NCBI GenBank assembly: GCA_049602155.1
Contig: JBMYRH010000001.1
Coordinates: forward strand, 186,001 to 250,000
DNA: 64,000 bases
Direction: 5' to 3'
Source: JBMYRH01 sp049602155
GTDB lineage: Bacteria > Myxococcota_A > UBA9042 > PHBI01 > JBMYRH01
Every line of letters begins with the position of its first letter. The first letter of the stretch is position 1. Of the stretch, positions 44,286-52,743 are shown in pieces. Position numbers and translations under genes: made by a program. The notes beneath the pieces were generated by a model, which was not told where the DNA came from, did not search any database, and saw only the letters and a program-made list of their open reading frames with translations.

Positions 44286-44689
44286 GCCTCAACCTCCACC
44301 GGGTCGGAAGGGGGAGCCAGGGGCTGCAGTACGCTGGCGAGCAACGCAGCCGGGATCAGTAAAGAGACACCGACCATGAAGCCAAATGGATCCAAGGGCA
44401 GCGCCTTGAGCGCCCACACAGCGAAGCCGACAAGCGCGCCGATCTTCATCATGAACAGGACCGCATACAAAGCTGCACCGCGAGGTTCGGTGCGCGCCAA
44501 GCGCGTCCCGAGCCACGTCAGGGCGTAGAGGTTGGCGAGCTGAAGTCCGCCGGCGACCAGGACACCCCACAAGAAGGGCCCGAGGCCCATCGTCAGGTGT
44601 GTGATCACCCCGGCGAGCAACGTGAAGGCTGCGAGGGTTCGCGTCACAGAGCCCAGCAAGGGGCTCTCCAGCGTAGCGGCGGCGCTCAT
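44282..44689 (-). CDS. ATP synthase subunit I-like membrane protein
   Basis: 135 residues with four TM segments, of the AtpI type usually found ahead of F0 genes: LGPFLWGVLVAGGLQLANLY and FMMKIGALVGFAVWAL. AtpI helps assemble the c-ring or supply Mg2+ in some species. The ATG at 44689 has GGAGG at 5 nt; the GTG at 44695 is also in frame. It overlaps genes on both sides by 4 bp, so is tightly coupled. Confidence 0.75.
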   Translation of the reverse strand: MSAAATLESPLLGSVTRTLAAFTLLAGVITHLTMGLGPFLWGVLVAGGLQLANLYALTWLGTRLARTEPRGAALYAVLFMMKIGALVGFAVWALKALPLDPFGFMVGVSLLIPAALLASVLQPLAPPSDPVEVEA

Positions 44690-45078
44690 GACCACCTCCG
44701 CTCGAAGCGCGTGACCTGCAAGGGGCGCCCGTCGGTCTTCGCCTCAGCGTCAGCGAGCTGCTGGTTCACGATCTTGATCGTGCGCATGATCGCCTTCACT
44801 GCGGCCCCAAAGCCCACCATCACCAAGAACACAGTAGCCCATGGGCCCGTGCCTAAGAAGTTATCGACGGCTTGCCCCACCAACAGACCGATCGTCACGG
44901 CGAGGACCATCTCGATCCCTACCGTCGCAACGCTCGCATTGTCCTTGAGGCTGGCCACCGTGTGCCCTCTGCGGTTCTGGGGGGGCGGGAGCTCACGCTC
45001 CCTGACTGGGTCGCCCTGTAGCGTTGCGATCACTGAAACCACGACGCCATTAGGCGGCGGCTGAGTAACATACGGCAT
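44686..45078 (-). CDS. AtpZ/AtpI family protein
   Basis: 130 residues with two TM segments: ATVGIEMVLAVTIGLLVG and ATVFLVMVGFGAAVKAIM, the pattern of the ATPase gene 1 (AtpZ) family. AtpZ and AtpI proteins have been linked to Mg2+ or Ca2+ transport and to F0 assembly. It is the first gene of the F0 cluster. The ATG at 45078 has no good Shine-Dalgarno, so the start is uncertain; a TTG at 45093 is in frame. Confidence 0.75.
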   Translation of the reverse strand: MPYVTQPPPNGVVVSVIATLQGDPVRERELPPPQNRRGHTVASLKDNASVATVGIEMVLAVTIGLLVGQAVDNFLGTGPWATVFLVMVGFGAAVKAIMRTIKIVNQQLADAEAKTDGRPLQVTRFERRWS

Positions 45079-45117
45079 GGGGAGCGTCAACACGTTTACG
45101 CTCCCAAATGCGCGCCC

Positions 45118-45142
45118 AAAAAGCCTCTAATTCCAAAGGCTT
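45118..45142 (-). terminator. Terminator after alr
   Basis: On the minus strand AAGCCT pairs with AGGCTT across a 10-nt loop, ending in a run of five T. A second hairpin, GCACC...GGTGC, overlaps the alr stop at 45151-45164. Together they separate alr from the F0 genes. Confidence 0.6.
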
Positions 45143-45156
45143 GCGGAGGGGCACCT

Positions 45157-46317
45157 TTAGGTGCGGCGCGGTAAAGCCGGATGTATCCTAGCGACGACCT
45201 CATAGTTGATCGTGCCCATCCACTCTGCGAGCTGCTCTGCGGTGATCTGCTCGTCCCCATCTCGACCCAAGAGCGTCGCGACATCACCGGCCTGGACCTC
45301 AGGCACATGAGTCACATCCACCATCGTCATGTTCATACAGACGCGCCCGCGGATCGGCGCCCGGACGCCACGAATCAACACATGACCAAGGTTGGAGAGG
45401 CGACGGTCATAGCCCTCATGGTAGCCCATTGGGAGCACAGCGATTTGGCAATCATGGGTCGCTCGGTAGGTGCGGCCGTACCCCACAAAGGCGCCTGAGG
45501 GCACAGACTTCACCTGCGCGACCCGCGCACGCCAACTCAAGGCTGGAGCCAGCTCGGGCAGGAGGCCGTCTTCACGGCGTGCATGAGCCTGTAGAGCGGT
45601 CACATACGTCTCTCGGGAGGGCCAGAGTCCATAGGCAGCGATTCCGACGCGTACCATCTCTCCATGGGTCTTTGGCCACAGGATTGCCGCAGCGGAGTTC
45701 GCAGAGTGCGACATCTCAACGGGGTAACCGGCCGCGATGAACGCGTCTCGCACCTCAAGGAAAGTGCGCAGCTGAGACTGCGCAAAGGTGTGATCCGTCG
45801 TGTCCTCGATGTCCGCGTAGTGCGTCGCGAGCCCCTCTAAACGGACCCCGGGAAGGGAAGCAATACGCTCAGCCAATGCGAGCGCCTCATGCGCATCGAT
45901 GCCCTGCCGGGTGTTGCCTGTCTCTATCTTTATATGGAGAGGGACCACCCAGCCTGCTGCGCGCCCCGCCGCATCCAGCGCGGTGACGAACGCACCATCG
46001 TAGACGACGGTACGAGCGCGAGCTGCCACAACTTGAGGGGCCGCGGCAGGCGGCACAGGGCCACAGATGTAGATCGGCGCCTCTAAGCCAGCGTCACGAA
46101 GTGCGAGGGCCTCGACCACGTCGTTGACGATCAACCAGTCTGCACCTGCGTCGACAAATGCACGGCTCGCGAGCGCAGCGCCGTGACCATAGGCGTTGGA
46201 CTTCACGACCACACCCAGACGCGAACCCGGCGCCAAGCGTTGCTTGAAGAGTGCGACGTTCGATGCGAGCGCCGCGGAGTCGGTCTCCACCCAACTGTTG
46301 TCGACCAGTTGGCTCAT
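45157..46317 (-). CDS. alr: Alanine racemase
   Basis: PLP enzyme that makes D-alanine for peptidoglycan. The N-terminal barrel carries the PLP lysine in VVVKSNAYGHG; the second catalytic base (Tyr) is in GYGRTYR. RGRVCMNMTMVDVTH is the typical C-terminal segment. 386 residues, normal. The start overlaps the stop of the secreted protein gene upstream as ATGA, so they are translated together. Confidence 0.96.
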   Translation of the reverse strand: MSQLVDNSWVETDSAALASNVALFKQRLAPGSRLGVVVKSNAYGHGAALASRAFVDAGADWLIVNDVVEALALRDAGLEAPIYICGPVPPAAAPQVVAARARTVVYDGAFVTALDAAGRAAGWVVPLHIKIETGNTRQGIDAHEALALAERIASLPGVRLEGLATHYADIEDTTDHTFAQSQLRTFLEVRDAFIAAGYPVEMSHSANSAAAILWPKTHGEMVRVGIAAYGLWPSRETYVTALQAHARREDGLLPELAPALSWRARVAQVKSVPSGAFVGYGRTYRATHDCQIAVLPMGYHEGYDRRLSNLGHVLIRGVRAPIRGRVCMNMTMVDVTHVPEVQAGDVATLLGRDGDEQITAEQLAEWMGTINYEVVARIHPALPRRT

Positions 46318-47279
46318 TTCGAGCGCTTCGCTCGTAGAATGGAGATGACCTTGCCCCCCGTCGTCGCCACCAAGTCAACCTGAGCGGGCGTGAGCGACAT
46401 CTGCATCAAGAGCACCTTGCCCTTGGTGGTAAAAGACGCGCTCTTCACGAGGGCACTGACACCCAGCATCTTCATCGTGAGCGAGTTGAAGCGTCGGTCC
46501 ACTTCGGACTCGACCAAGGCCTTCAGCGCCGTCGCCGTAGCTTTACTATCTGTAAAGGTGGCGGCGCGCACCTCCACGTCAGCGTCCCCTGCGGCATGAA
46601 AGCGCGTCCGGCTGATGCCCTTGCCGAGGTCAGCGTGACGCCCTGTCATCGCGTCACGAACCGACTTGGACACCCAGCCCGCCCCCCAGAGCGACGCTTT
46701 CGCCTTACCAGCGGGGGCAATGAGCGCCTTGAATGCCTTGCGCGACGTGAGTGGTTTCCCCTTCCCGGCAGCCCGCGCCAGGACGCGCGTCACCATCTTG
46801 GGGCTCCCAATGACAGCGGTTCCCTCAGAGAGGGACACAAAGCGCCGCCCTTTGGTCACGGTAAACCAAGGGTGCCCTTGCTCGCTGCCTTCCTTGAAGG
46901 CCTTCGTCAATCGATCCTTTGCGCGCACCTTCAGCGCCTCTATGTCGAAGTCACCGCGGACAACGTCGGCCTCGGAGCGACCGATATTGAAGCTCACCGA
47001 GCGCAGGATCTCTTTGCCTGGCACCAACCCAAGCCGTACGACCGCCTGAAGCCCCCGCGCTCCCCCTTGGTCGTGGACGAAGTTGCGTAACTTGGAGGCG
47101 GATTTGTGCTTGGCGAGGCGCACATGATCGACAGCTACAAAGCCATCTGCGCGTGCCGGGACCAACTTATACAAGGCGGTGAAGTCACTCGATGCCTTGG
47201 CTTGTGCGGCAGGTGCGCCAGCGCTGCAAAGGAGCACCACGCAACACGCAAGAGATTGAAGCCCGGACATCCGGCGCAT
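46314..47279 (-). CDS. Exported protein of unknown function, coupled to alr
   Basis: 321 residues from the ATG at 47279, with GGAG 6 nt upstream; an earlier in-frame start would extend past the signal peptide. The N-terminus is a signal peptide (LACCVVLLCSAGAPAAQA), probably cut after AQA. The rest alternates helix and strand, with a basic, Lys/Ala-rich composition (AAGKGKPLTSRKAFKALI) and no cysteines in the mature part. I recognise no family; the fold resembles large families of periplasmic beta-alpha proteins. Its coupling to alr hints at a cell-wall role. Confidence 0.65.
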   Translation of the reverse strand: MRRMSGLQSLACCVVLLCSAGAPAAQAKASSDFTALYKLVPARADGFVAVDHVRLAKHKSASKLRNFVHDQGGARGLQAVVRLGLVPGKEILRSVSFNIGRSEADVVRGDFDIEALKVRAKDRLTKAFKEGSEQGHPWFTVTKGRRFVSLSEGTAVIGSPKMVTRVLARAAGKGKPLTSRKAFKALIAPAGKAKASLWGAGWVSKSVRDAMTGRHADLGKGISRTRFHAAGDADVEVRAATFTDSKATATALKALVESEVDRRFNSLTMKMLGVSALVKSASFTTKGKVLLMQMSLTPAQVDLVATTGGKVISILRAKRSK

Positions 47280-47351
47280 GGGCTCTCCATTCAATGAAGC
47301 CACGAGAGAGTGACGACCGCCATGCATCGAATATTCCATGCCGATCACGTC

Positions 47352-48653
47352 CTATCCTTGCTCAACACGGAGAGGATCACCGACGAACTCCAGTGTCCTC
47401 ATCGGGAACGGGATGGTGATGTCCTCTGCCGTAAACGCAGGGAGGATCGCGCGGACAAAGGCGTCCTGAAGACGAAAGTGCGCGGCCCATGATGTCGAGC
47501 GCATCCACACGTTCATCGTGACTTCGGAGGCACCGAATCCAGCGTAGACGACCCGTGACTCGAAGCTCGCGACGGCGTCTGGGTGCTCGGTCTGGAGTCG
47601 CTGTGCGACCCTCAATACCACCTCGCGCGCGCGCTCCAAATCCGTATCAAACGCGACGCCGAGCTTGACGACAAACCCCACCTCCGAGGTCGGCATCGAG
47701 CGATTGATCACAGTCGCCTGGGCCATCTGTGCGTTTGGCACGATCACGTACTGATCATCGCGAGTGCGGATCCGAACCGTGCGCCAGCCAATGCTCAAGA
47801 CAAACCCCGCGACGCTCTCCTGCAATTCAACAAAGTCCCCGACTCGAATGGGCTGATCGGCAGCGATCAAGAGCCCTGCCAGGAAGTCCTCGAGGGTCTT
47901 TTGAAGCGCAAGACCAATGGCCAATGAGCCGATACCGAGGGAGGCGATGATCGGCGTGATGTCGATGTCGATGGCCGACAGGACGGTGAGACCACCTAAC
48001 GCGTAGATGACGATCTTCGCGGTCGTCCGAAGCACCCCACCGCTGGTCGCGAGCACCCGTGACTCAGCCTCTTGAAGCAAAATCCAAGTGCGTACAAAGC
48101 TCTCCAAGAAGACGACGATCACCAAGACCGTCGCCCCCTTGTTACCTAATAGGAGCGTCGTGTAGGCGTCCTCGTGGAGTGGCACCAGAGCCGCCCACAG
48201 GTTCACTCCGACCACAAACAACATGATGTAGAGGGGACGGCGGATGGCCTCGGCGAGGGCATCGTCCAAGGCTGCGTGCGTCCGAGTCGCGCGCTCCGCC
48301 AAGAAGGCCACGACGCGACGGGTGACGTACACACCACCGATGATCCAACCCACCAGCCCGACCGTGTACCAGAACCAAGGTTGAACACGGTCGTTCATGA
48401 ACTGGGTGACGCGCTCCGGCATCGGCGCGAGGTAAAACCAGACGTAGACGCCGGTAAACAGAAGCCCAAACCACGCCATGCTCTGGAGGCGAGCGATCAG
48501 CGCCTCATCAAGCTGCCCCTCAGCCGCCGTCAGGCGGGCGAAGACAGGGAAGAAGCGTCGCAGCGCCACAGCGACGATCACAATCCAAGCGATCAGGCAC
48601 AGTGAAGGCCAAGCCCACGACCAGATCGTCTGTAGCAGCGCGTCGTTTAACAC
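47352..48653 (-). CDS. MscS-family mechanosensitive channel
   Basis: 433 residues with about five TM segments; the conserved pore helix and beta domain are visible: LGIGSLAIGLALQKTLEDFLAGLLI, then RVGDFVEL and WRTVRIRTRDDQYVIVPNAQMAQATVINRS. The C-terminal alpha/beta vestibule follows. Such channels open under membrane tension to release solutes in osmotic shock. The GTG at 48653 is the first in-frame start but lacks a strong Shine-Dalgarno. It precedes the secreted-protein/alr pair in the same direction by 72 bp. Confidence 0.92.
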   Translation of the reverse strand: MLNDALLQTIWSWAWPSLCLIAWIVIVAVALRRFFPVFARLTAAEGQLDEALIARLQSMAWFGLLFTGVYVWFYLAPMPERVTQFMNDRVQPWFWYTVGLVGWIIGGVYVTRRVVAFLAERATRTHAALDDALAEAIRRPLYIMLFVVGVNLWAALVPLHEDAYTTLLLGNKGATVLVIVVFLESFVRTWILLQEAESRVLATSGGVLRTTAKIVIYALGGLTVLSAIDIDITPIIASLGIGSLAIGLALQKTLEDFLAGLLIAADQPIRVGDFVELQESVAGFVLSIGWRTVRIRTRDDQYVIVPNAQMAQATVINRSMPTSEVGFVVKLGVAFDTDLERAREVVLRVAQRLQTEHPDAVASFESRVVYAGFGASEVTMNVWMRSTSWAAHFRLQDAFVRAILPAFTAEDITIPFPMRTLEFVGDPLRVEQG

Positions 48654-48994
48654 CCCGTCACGAAAGCACGAGCGACGCCAGCTTGTCGACGTCGTTTTGG
48701 TGCGTTTTTAGGTGCAAAGCCAGGCCGCAGAAGCTTCAGAAGGACACCGAGGCGCACCGCACGTCAACCTCCTGGTTGCGACGATCAGTGTCGCTCACAT
48801 CCCCTCAAGCTCCGCCGATACACATCGTTGGGAGCCGCGGTCATCACAAGCAAGATGTCTGAGCCATTGGACCTGCGAATGGAGGGCTGTTCGGCCACCG
48901 CTCAGTACAGATTTGAGAAGCAGCGCAGGGTGGTGGCCGTGAACGCGTGTCGATGATAAGGAGGCGAACAGGGACGTCTTTAGGAGACTGCGCT
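48654..48994. other. Intergenic region between mscS and the dehydrogenase gene
   Basis: 341 bp between divergent genes. TAGGAG precedes the dehydrogenase ATG. A short inverted repeat CCATT...AATGG lies near 48870-48890. Small open frames here have atypical composition and no Shine-Dalgarno. No RNA gene was recognised. Confidence 0.45.
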
Positions 48995-50341
48995 ATGAGC
49001 GACGGCACCCCTCAGCTGACAGACTTTCGAACGGGCAGAGGCCGCTTCGAGCGGGCACTCGTTTTAGAGAACCCGGATCCGAGCTTGGACGGCTACCTGC
49101 GTCAGATGGGGATCACGCCCACGCGCATCGCCGAGGTCCCCACGGAGGACGAGCTCGTCCGCTTGATGCATGAGGGGCGCTACAACCTCATCTACAAGCG
49201 CAGCCGCATCCCGATCACCGAGCGTGTCGTGGAGGCCTCACCCGATCTTGCAGCAGTGATGCTGTGCTGCATCGGTGATGACTCGGTGGACAAAGAGGCC
49301 ACAGCCAAGCACGGCGTGCTGGTCACCAACGATCCTGTCTCCAATGGTCGCTCCGTGGCGGAGATGGTCATCGGCGAGCTCGTCATGCTCTCGCGGCGCC
49401 TCTACGACTCTGTGCGTCAGATGTCCGAGTCCGTCTGGCGCAAAGACAACAAGGCCCGCTACGAGCTCTTCGGAAAACGCCTCGGGATCGTCGGCCTCGG
49501 CAACATCGGAAGACAGGTCGCCCAGCTCGGCCAAGCCATGGGGATGGACATCGTCTTCTACGACTCGGCGGAGGTCCCTCGTGAGGTGGGATTGGCGATG
49601 GGTTGGCAGCGATGCGACACCTTAGAGGGCCTCTTCAAGACCTCTGATTTTGTCACGATCCACGTCTCTGCCGAGGACCATCGTGGGCGCTCAAACCGCA
49701 ACATGGTGACCTACGACCTGCTGAAGCACATGGGCGACAAAGAGGGGGAGAGCCCACGCATCCTCCTCAACTTGGCGCGTGGCTTTCTGATCCCGCCCGA
49801 GGACCTCAAACGTGCCGTCAGCGACGGACACATCAGCTACGCGATCACCGATGTCTTCCCGTCAGAGCCCAGCGCCCAAGGCGGCGGGTGGACCAACCCC
49901 TACGAAGGCGAGCCTCGGATCTTTGCGACGCCGCATATCGGGGCCGCGACACGTGAGGCACAGCCTCGAATCGCCCGCTATGTGGCGCGCACCACACAGC
50001 TCCTGAGCGAGTTCGGGATGATCCGCAACTGCGTCTACCGTCCAAGGGCTGCGATCGACTTCGCCGTCGACTACGCCAGCGCAATATTGACCGTGGTACA
50101 TGTCGACAAACGCGGCACGAAGAAGGCCGTCGATGACGCCATCTTCGCTGCGGGCGCCAACAACCTGCGCTCCGCCCACATCGACTTCCCAAATGTCGGT
50201 ATCGCGTACGACGTCTCGGCCCTCGACCAGGCACTGAGCCCCGAAGCGACGCAAGAACTGGCGCGCGAAGCGATCCGCCTGACCGGCGATCCCACCGCGA
50301 TCCGCTGGATGCGCAGTATCCCGCTCGAGCCGACCCCCTGA
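48995..50341 (+). CDS. D-3-phosphoglycerate dehydrogenase-like D-isomer 2-hydroxyacid dehydrogenase
   Basis: 448 residues from the ATG at 48995. The NAD-binding motif GLGNIGRQVAQLGQAMG and the catalytic trio of the family are visible: Arg in LNLARGFL, an acidic residue near DVFPSEP and His in TPHIGAATREAQ. The C-terminal 90 residues resemble a regulatory ACT domain (ASAILTVVHVDKRGTKK), as in SerA. The catalytic loop NLARGFLIPPEDL is a slight variant of the usual NxARG(G)xVDE. So serine synthesis is likely, but a related 2-hydroxyacid substrate is possible. A hairpin CCTACC...GGTAGG lies 23 bp after the stop. Confidence 0.8.
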   Translation: MSDGTPQLTDFRTGRGRFERALVLENPDPSLDGYLRQMGITPTRIAEVPTEDELVRLMHEGRYNLIYKRSRIPITERVVEASPDLAAVMLCCIGDDSVDKEATAKHGVLVTNDPVSNGRSVAEMVIGELVMLSRRLYDSVRQMSESVWRKDNKARYELFGKRLGIVGLGNIGRQVAQLGQAMGMDIVFYDSAEVPREVGLAMGWQRCDTLEGLFKTSDFVTIHVSAEDHRGRSNRNMVTYDLLKHMGDKEGESPRILLNLARGFLIPPEDLKRAVSDGHISYAITDVFPSEPSAQGGGWTNPYEGEPRIFATPHIGAATREAQPRIARYVARTTQLLSEFGMIRNCVYRPRAAIDFAVDYASAILTVVHVDKRGTKKAVDDAIFAAGANNLRSAHIDFPNVGIAYDVSALDQALSPEATQELAREAIRLTGDPTAIRWMRSIPLEPTP

Positions 50342-50411
50342 CCGGCGCCCAGCTTGACCCCGCCCTACCCGCCCGGTAGGACCTGCCCGTCGAATCGCTC
50401 ACGGAGACTCC

Positions 50412-51956
50412 ATGCGCCTCACTGCAACGCGACTGCTACACTTGGCTGCCCTGGCACTGCTCATCACCGCCTGCGGAGATGACACCACCAGCACGATCAC
50501 CCCCTTTGTGAAGGCGAGCGATCAGGCCCCCGAGGCGCCCTATGACACGGTCGTCATCGACGATATTGCCGCAGCTGAGGCCGGCTGGATCGTGGTCTAC
50601 CAAGACGCCAACGGTGGCTTTGGAAGGCAACTCGGGCACGCCGCCGTCAAGTCGGGGACCTCGACGCAGGTCGCCGTGACGTTGATCCGCACCGCTGTAG
50701 ACGGCGAGACCCTCCACGCCCTGCTGCATGTCGACCACGGTCAAGATGGCGACTTTGAATTCCCAGGCCAGGATGAGCCGGTGCTCACTGAGGGAGGAGA
50801 ACCCGTATCGGGGAGCTTCGTCGTCACCGTCGCCGATCAGACCCTGCCCGACCTGCAGGTGGAGAACCAAACGCTGGCATCGGCCGACGAAGTCGCTATC
50901 ACGCGCATCGTCGCGACGGCCCCAGGCCGGGTCGTGATCAGGGCGCAATCAAACAACGCCCCAGCTGACATTATCGGCAGCTTGAACGTCGAAGAGGGGG
51001 TCACTGGAGAGGACGGCGCACCCGCGATGGTGAGCCTCAGTCGTGACGCTGCAAACGGGGAACTACTCTATGCGGTCCTGCAACGCCTGGTCGGCTCAGA
51101 TCCCACCTCGACCGAGGACAGTGACTATGAAGACGAGTTCGATCTCTTAAGCAATGGCCCACTGATGGTGCTCTTTACGGTCTCCATCGAGACCACGACA
51201 CCGATCACCGAGGACACATCGACCCAAGAGGATGTCACGGTGATTGAAGACATCGGGCCAAGCGACGACACAGCCACCGCCGATGACGACGTGTCCTCCA
51301 CGGAGGACGCCATCACCGAAGACGTTGGACCCAGCGTCGAGGACACCGAGGATGACGACCCTACAGACGCTGAGGACATCGAAGAGCCCGAAGATGCGAG
51401 CACAGTCGACCCAGAGGAGTCTGACACCCCCGAAGGTGACATCACCGAAGACGACACCGAAGCACCTGACGCCGCCGCAACCGACGCAGATGAATGTGCG
51501 CCCATCGCGGACTGCGGTGATCTGACCTGCGGTGAGCTCGACGATGGCTGCGGCGACACCTTGTTATGTGGAAGCTGTGACGAAGGTGAGGTCTGCACCG
51601 ACGGAACCTGCGAGGCCACGACGCCGGCCTTCCTCTGTGACCCCACCTTCGCAGGCTGCACCGAAGAGGACTTCGCAGCCCACGACGTCACTGCCGAGGA
51701 CGGTACCATCGCCATCACCATGAGCCCGTTCGCACCCTACTCCCCCATGTGCCTCCGTATGCAAGTCGGGCAAACCGTGACCGTTGAGGCCACAGCGGAC
51801 CATCCGTTCGAGAAGGTGTGCGCTGAGGACGCGATCATGGACACGCAGGACGGCGCGACGAGTCTGGTCGAATTCACCATGACGACGCCTGGGTACTACA
51901 ACTACCAGTGTGCGCTTCACCCGGTCATGGTCGGCAACATCCAGGTCGTGCCGTAG
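50412..51956 (+). CDS. Lipoprotein with DUF7282-like repeats and C-terminal cupredoxin domain
   Basis: 514 residues. Lipoprotein signal with LLITAC; two copies of a DUF7282-like beta domain (about 40-140 and 150-255); a long Asp/Glu/Thr-rich linker (about 260-360); a short Cys-rich module (CGDLTCGELDDGCGDTLLCG); and a C-terminal domain at 400-514. The last holds a type 1 copper site: H464 (ADHPF), C500, H503 and M506 in QCALHPVM. Blue-copper proteins of this kind carry electrons in the periplasm or bind copper. GGAG lies about 6 nt before the ATG. Confidence 0.85.
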   Translation: MRLTATRLLHLAALALLITACGDDTTSTITPFVKASDQAPEAPYDTVVIDDIAAAEAGWIVVYQDANGGFGRQLGHAAVKSGTSTQVAVTLIRTAVDGETLHALLHVDHGQDGDFEFPGQDEPVLTEGGEPVSGSFVVTVADQTLPDLQVENQTLASADEVAITRIVATAPGRVVIRAQSNNAPADIIGSLNVEEGVTGEDGAPAMVSLSRDAANGELLYAVLQRLVGSDPTSTEDSDYEDEFDLLSNGPLMVLFTVSIETTTPITEDTSTQEDVTVIEDIGPSDDTATADDDVSSTEDAITEDVGPSVEDTEDDDPTDAEDIEEPEDASTVDPEESDTPEGDITEDDTEAPDAAATDADECAPIADCGDLTCGELDDGCGDTLLCGSCDEGEVCTDGTCEATTPAFLCDPTFAGCTEEDFAAHDVTAEDGTIAITMSPFAPYSPMCLRMQVGQTVTVEATADHPFEKVCAEDAIMDTQDGATSLVEFTMTTPGYYNYQCALHPVMVGNIQVVP

Positions 51957-51984
51957 GGGAACACCTCACGGGCCACCTACCCGA

Positions 51985-52647
51985 CTAGTACTCCCAGCCA
52001 CCACCGAGGTAAATGGCCGACGTGGAGGGCGGTAGTCCAGGGATGAGGTCGTTGCCGAGGGCCACCGTGTAGCCTACAGCCAGCCGCACAGTCGACTTGC
52101 GACCGATAGAGACACCGAGGGTCGAGGTGAGGCTGGGGGAGTCCCAGAGCGCGCTCATCGTCCCGAAGCGGTTGGCGACGTCCAGCGAGACAGACTCCGA
52201 CACGTGGAACGACGTGATGAGGCTGAGCCCAGCGATGAGGCTCGGGAAGGCGAGGCTCGCGCCAAGGTCTCCACTCACCGCCGCGCTGACGACATCTCCG
52301 GGTTCATAATTCGCAAAGGACCACTTGAGTCCGAACGCAACAGCGAAGGTCGGCACGTGGAAGGCCGTCGTGAGTTCCAGATCATTACCGAGGCCATAAC
52401 GGGTCCAGCCAAAAGGGTGAAGGATCGGCATGTACTGGAGATCCCCATCCGACGGCCCGATGGCCCCTGGTCCGTCCGGCTGGAAATAGGTCTCTGGATC
52501 GACGGGCATCCCCATCGCCAGCCCTGCGCCGACCTTGAGCTGCCCCTTACGGACCGCGCTCGCGTCCTGAATCATTGGGAGTGGGGAGCATGCGTGGGCG
52601 ATGAGACCCAGGATAAGGCAAACGAAGACGGTCAGGGTTCGGGACAC
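51985..52647 (-). CDS. Small outer-membrane-like lipoprotein
   Basis: 220 residues from a GTG at 52647. Lipoprotein signal (VFVCLILGLIAHAC), then an all-beta mature part with alternating hydrophobic strands and an aromatic C-terminus (GGGWEY), a layout compatible with an outer-membrane beta-barrel. A longer open frame to 52818 would run through the AAA+ gene start, so GTG was preferred despite a weak Shine-Dalgarno. Function unknown. Confidence 0.55.
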   Translation of the reverse strand: MSRTLTVFVCLILGLIAHACSPLPMIQDASAVRKGQLKVGAGLAMGMPVDPETYFQPDGPGAIGPSDGDLQYMPILHPFGWTRYGLGNDLELTTAFHVPTFAVAFGLKWSFANYEPGDVVSAAVSGDLGASLAFPSLIAGLSLITSFHVSESVSLDVANRFGTMSALWDSPSLTSTLGVSIGRKSTVRLAVGYTVALGNDLIPGLPPSTSAIYLGGGWEY

Positions 52648-52743
52648 CGTCCGATGATAGGGCGGGTCACCAAGGCGTCCACAGAACCCCCCAAGATGGC
52701 GAAGGCTTGTAATCGATGGAGCCGCAAGCCAGGATTGACCGTC

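Noticed and set aside
52204..52743. 180-codon N-terminal extension of the AAA+ ATPase
   Set aside because: It overlaps the lipoprotein gene on the other strand and has low-quality sequence; the ATG at 52744 gives a normal protein.
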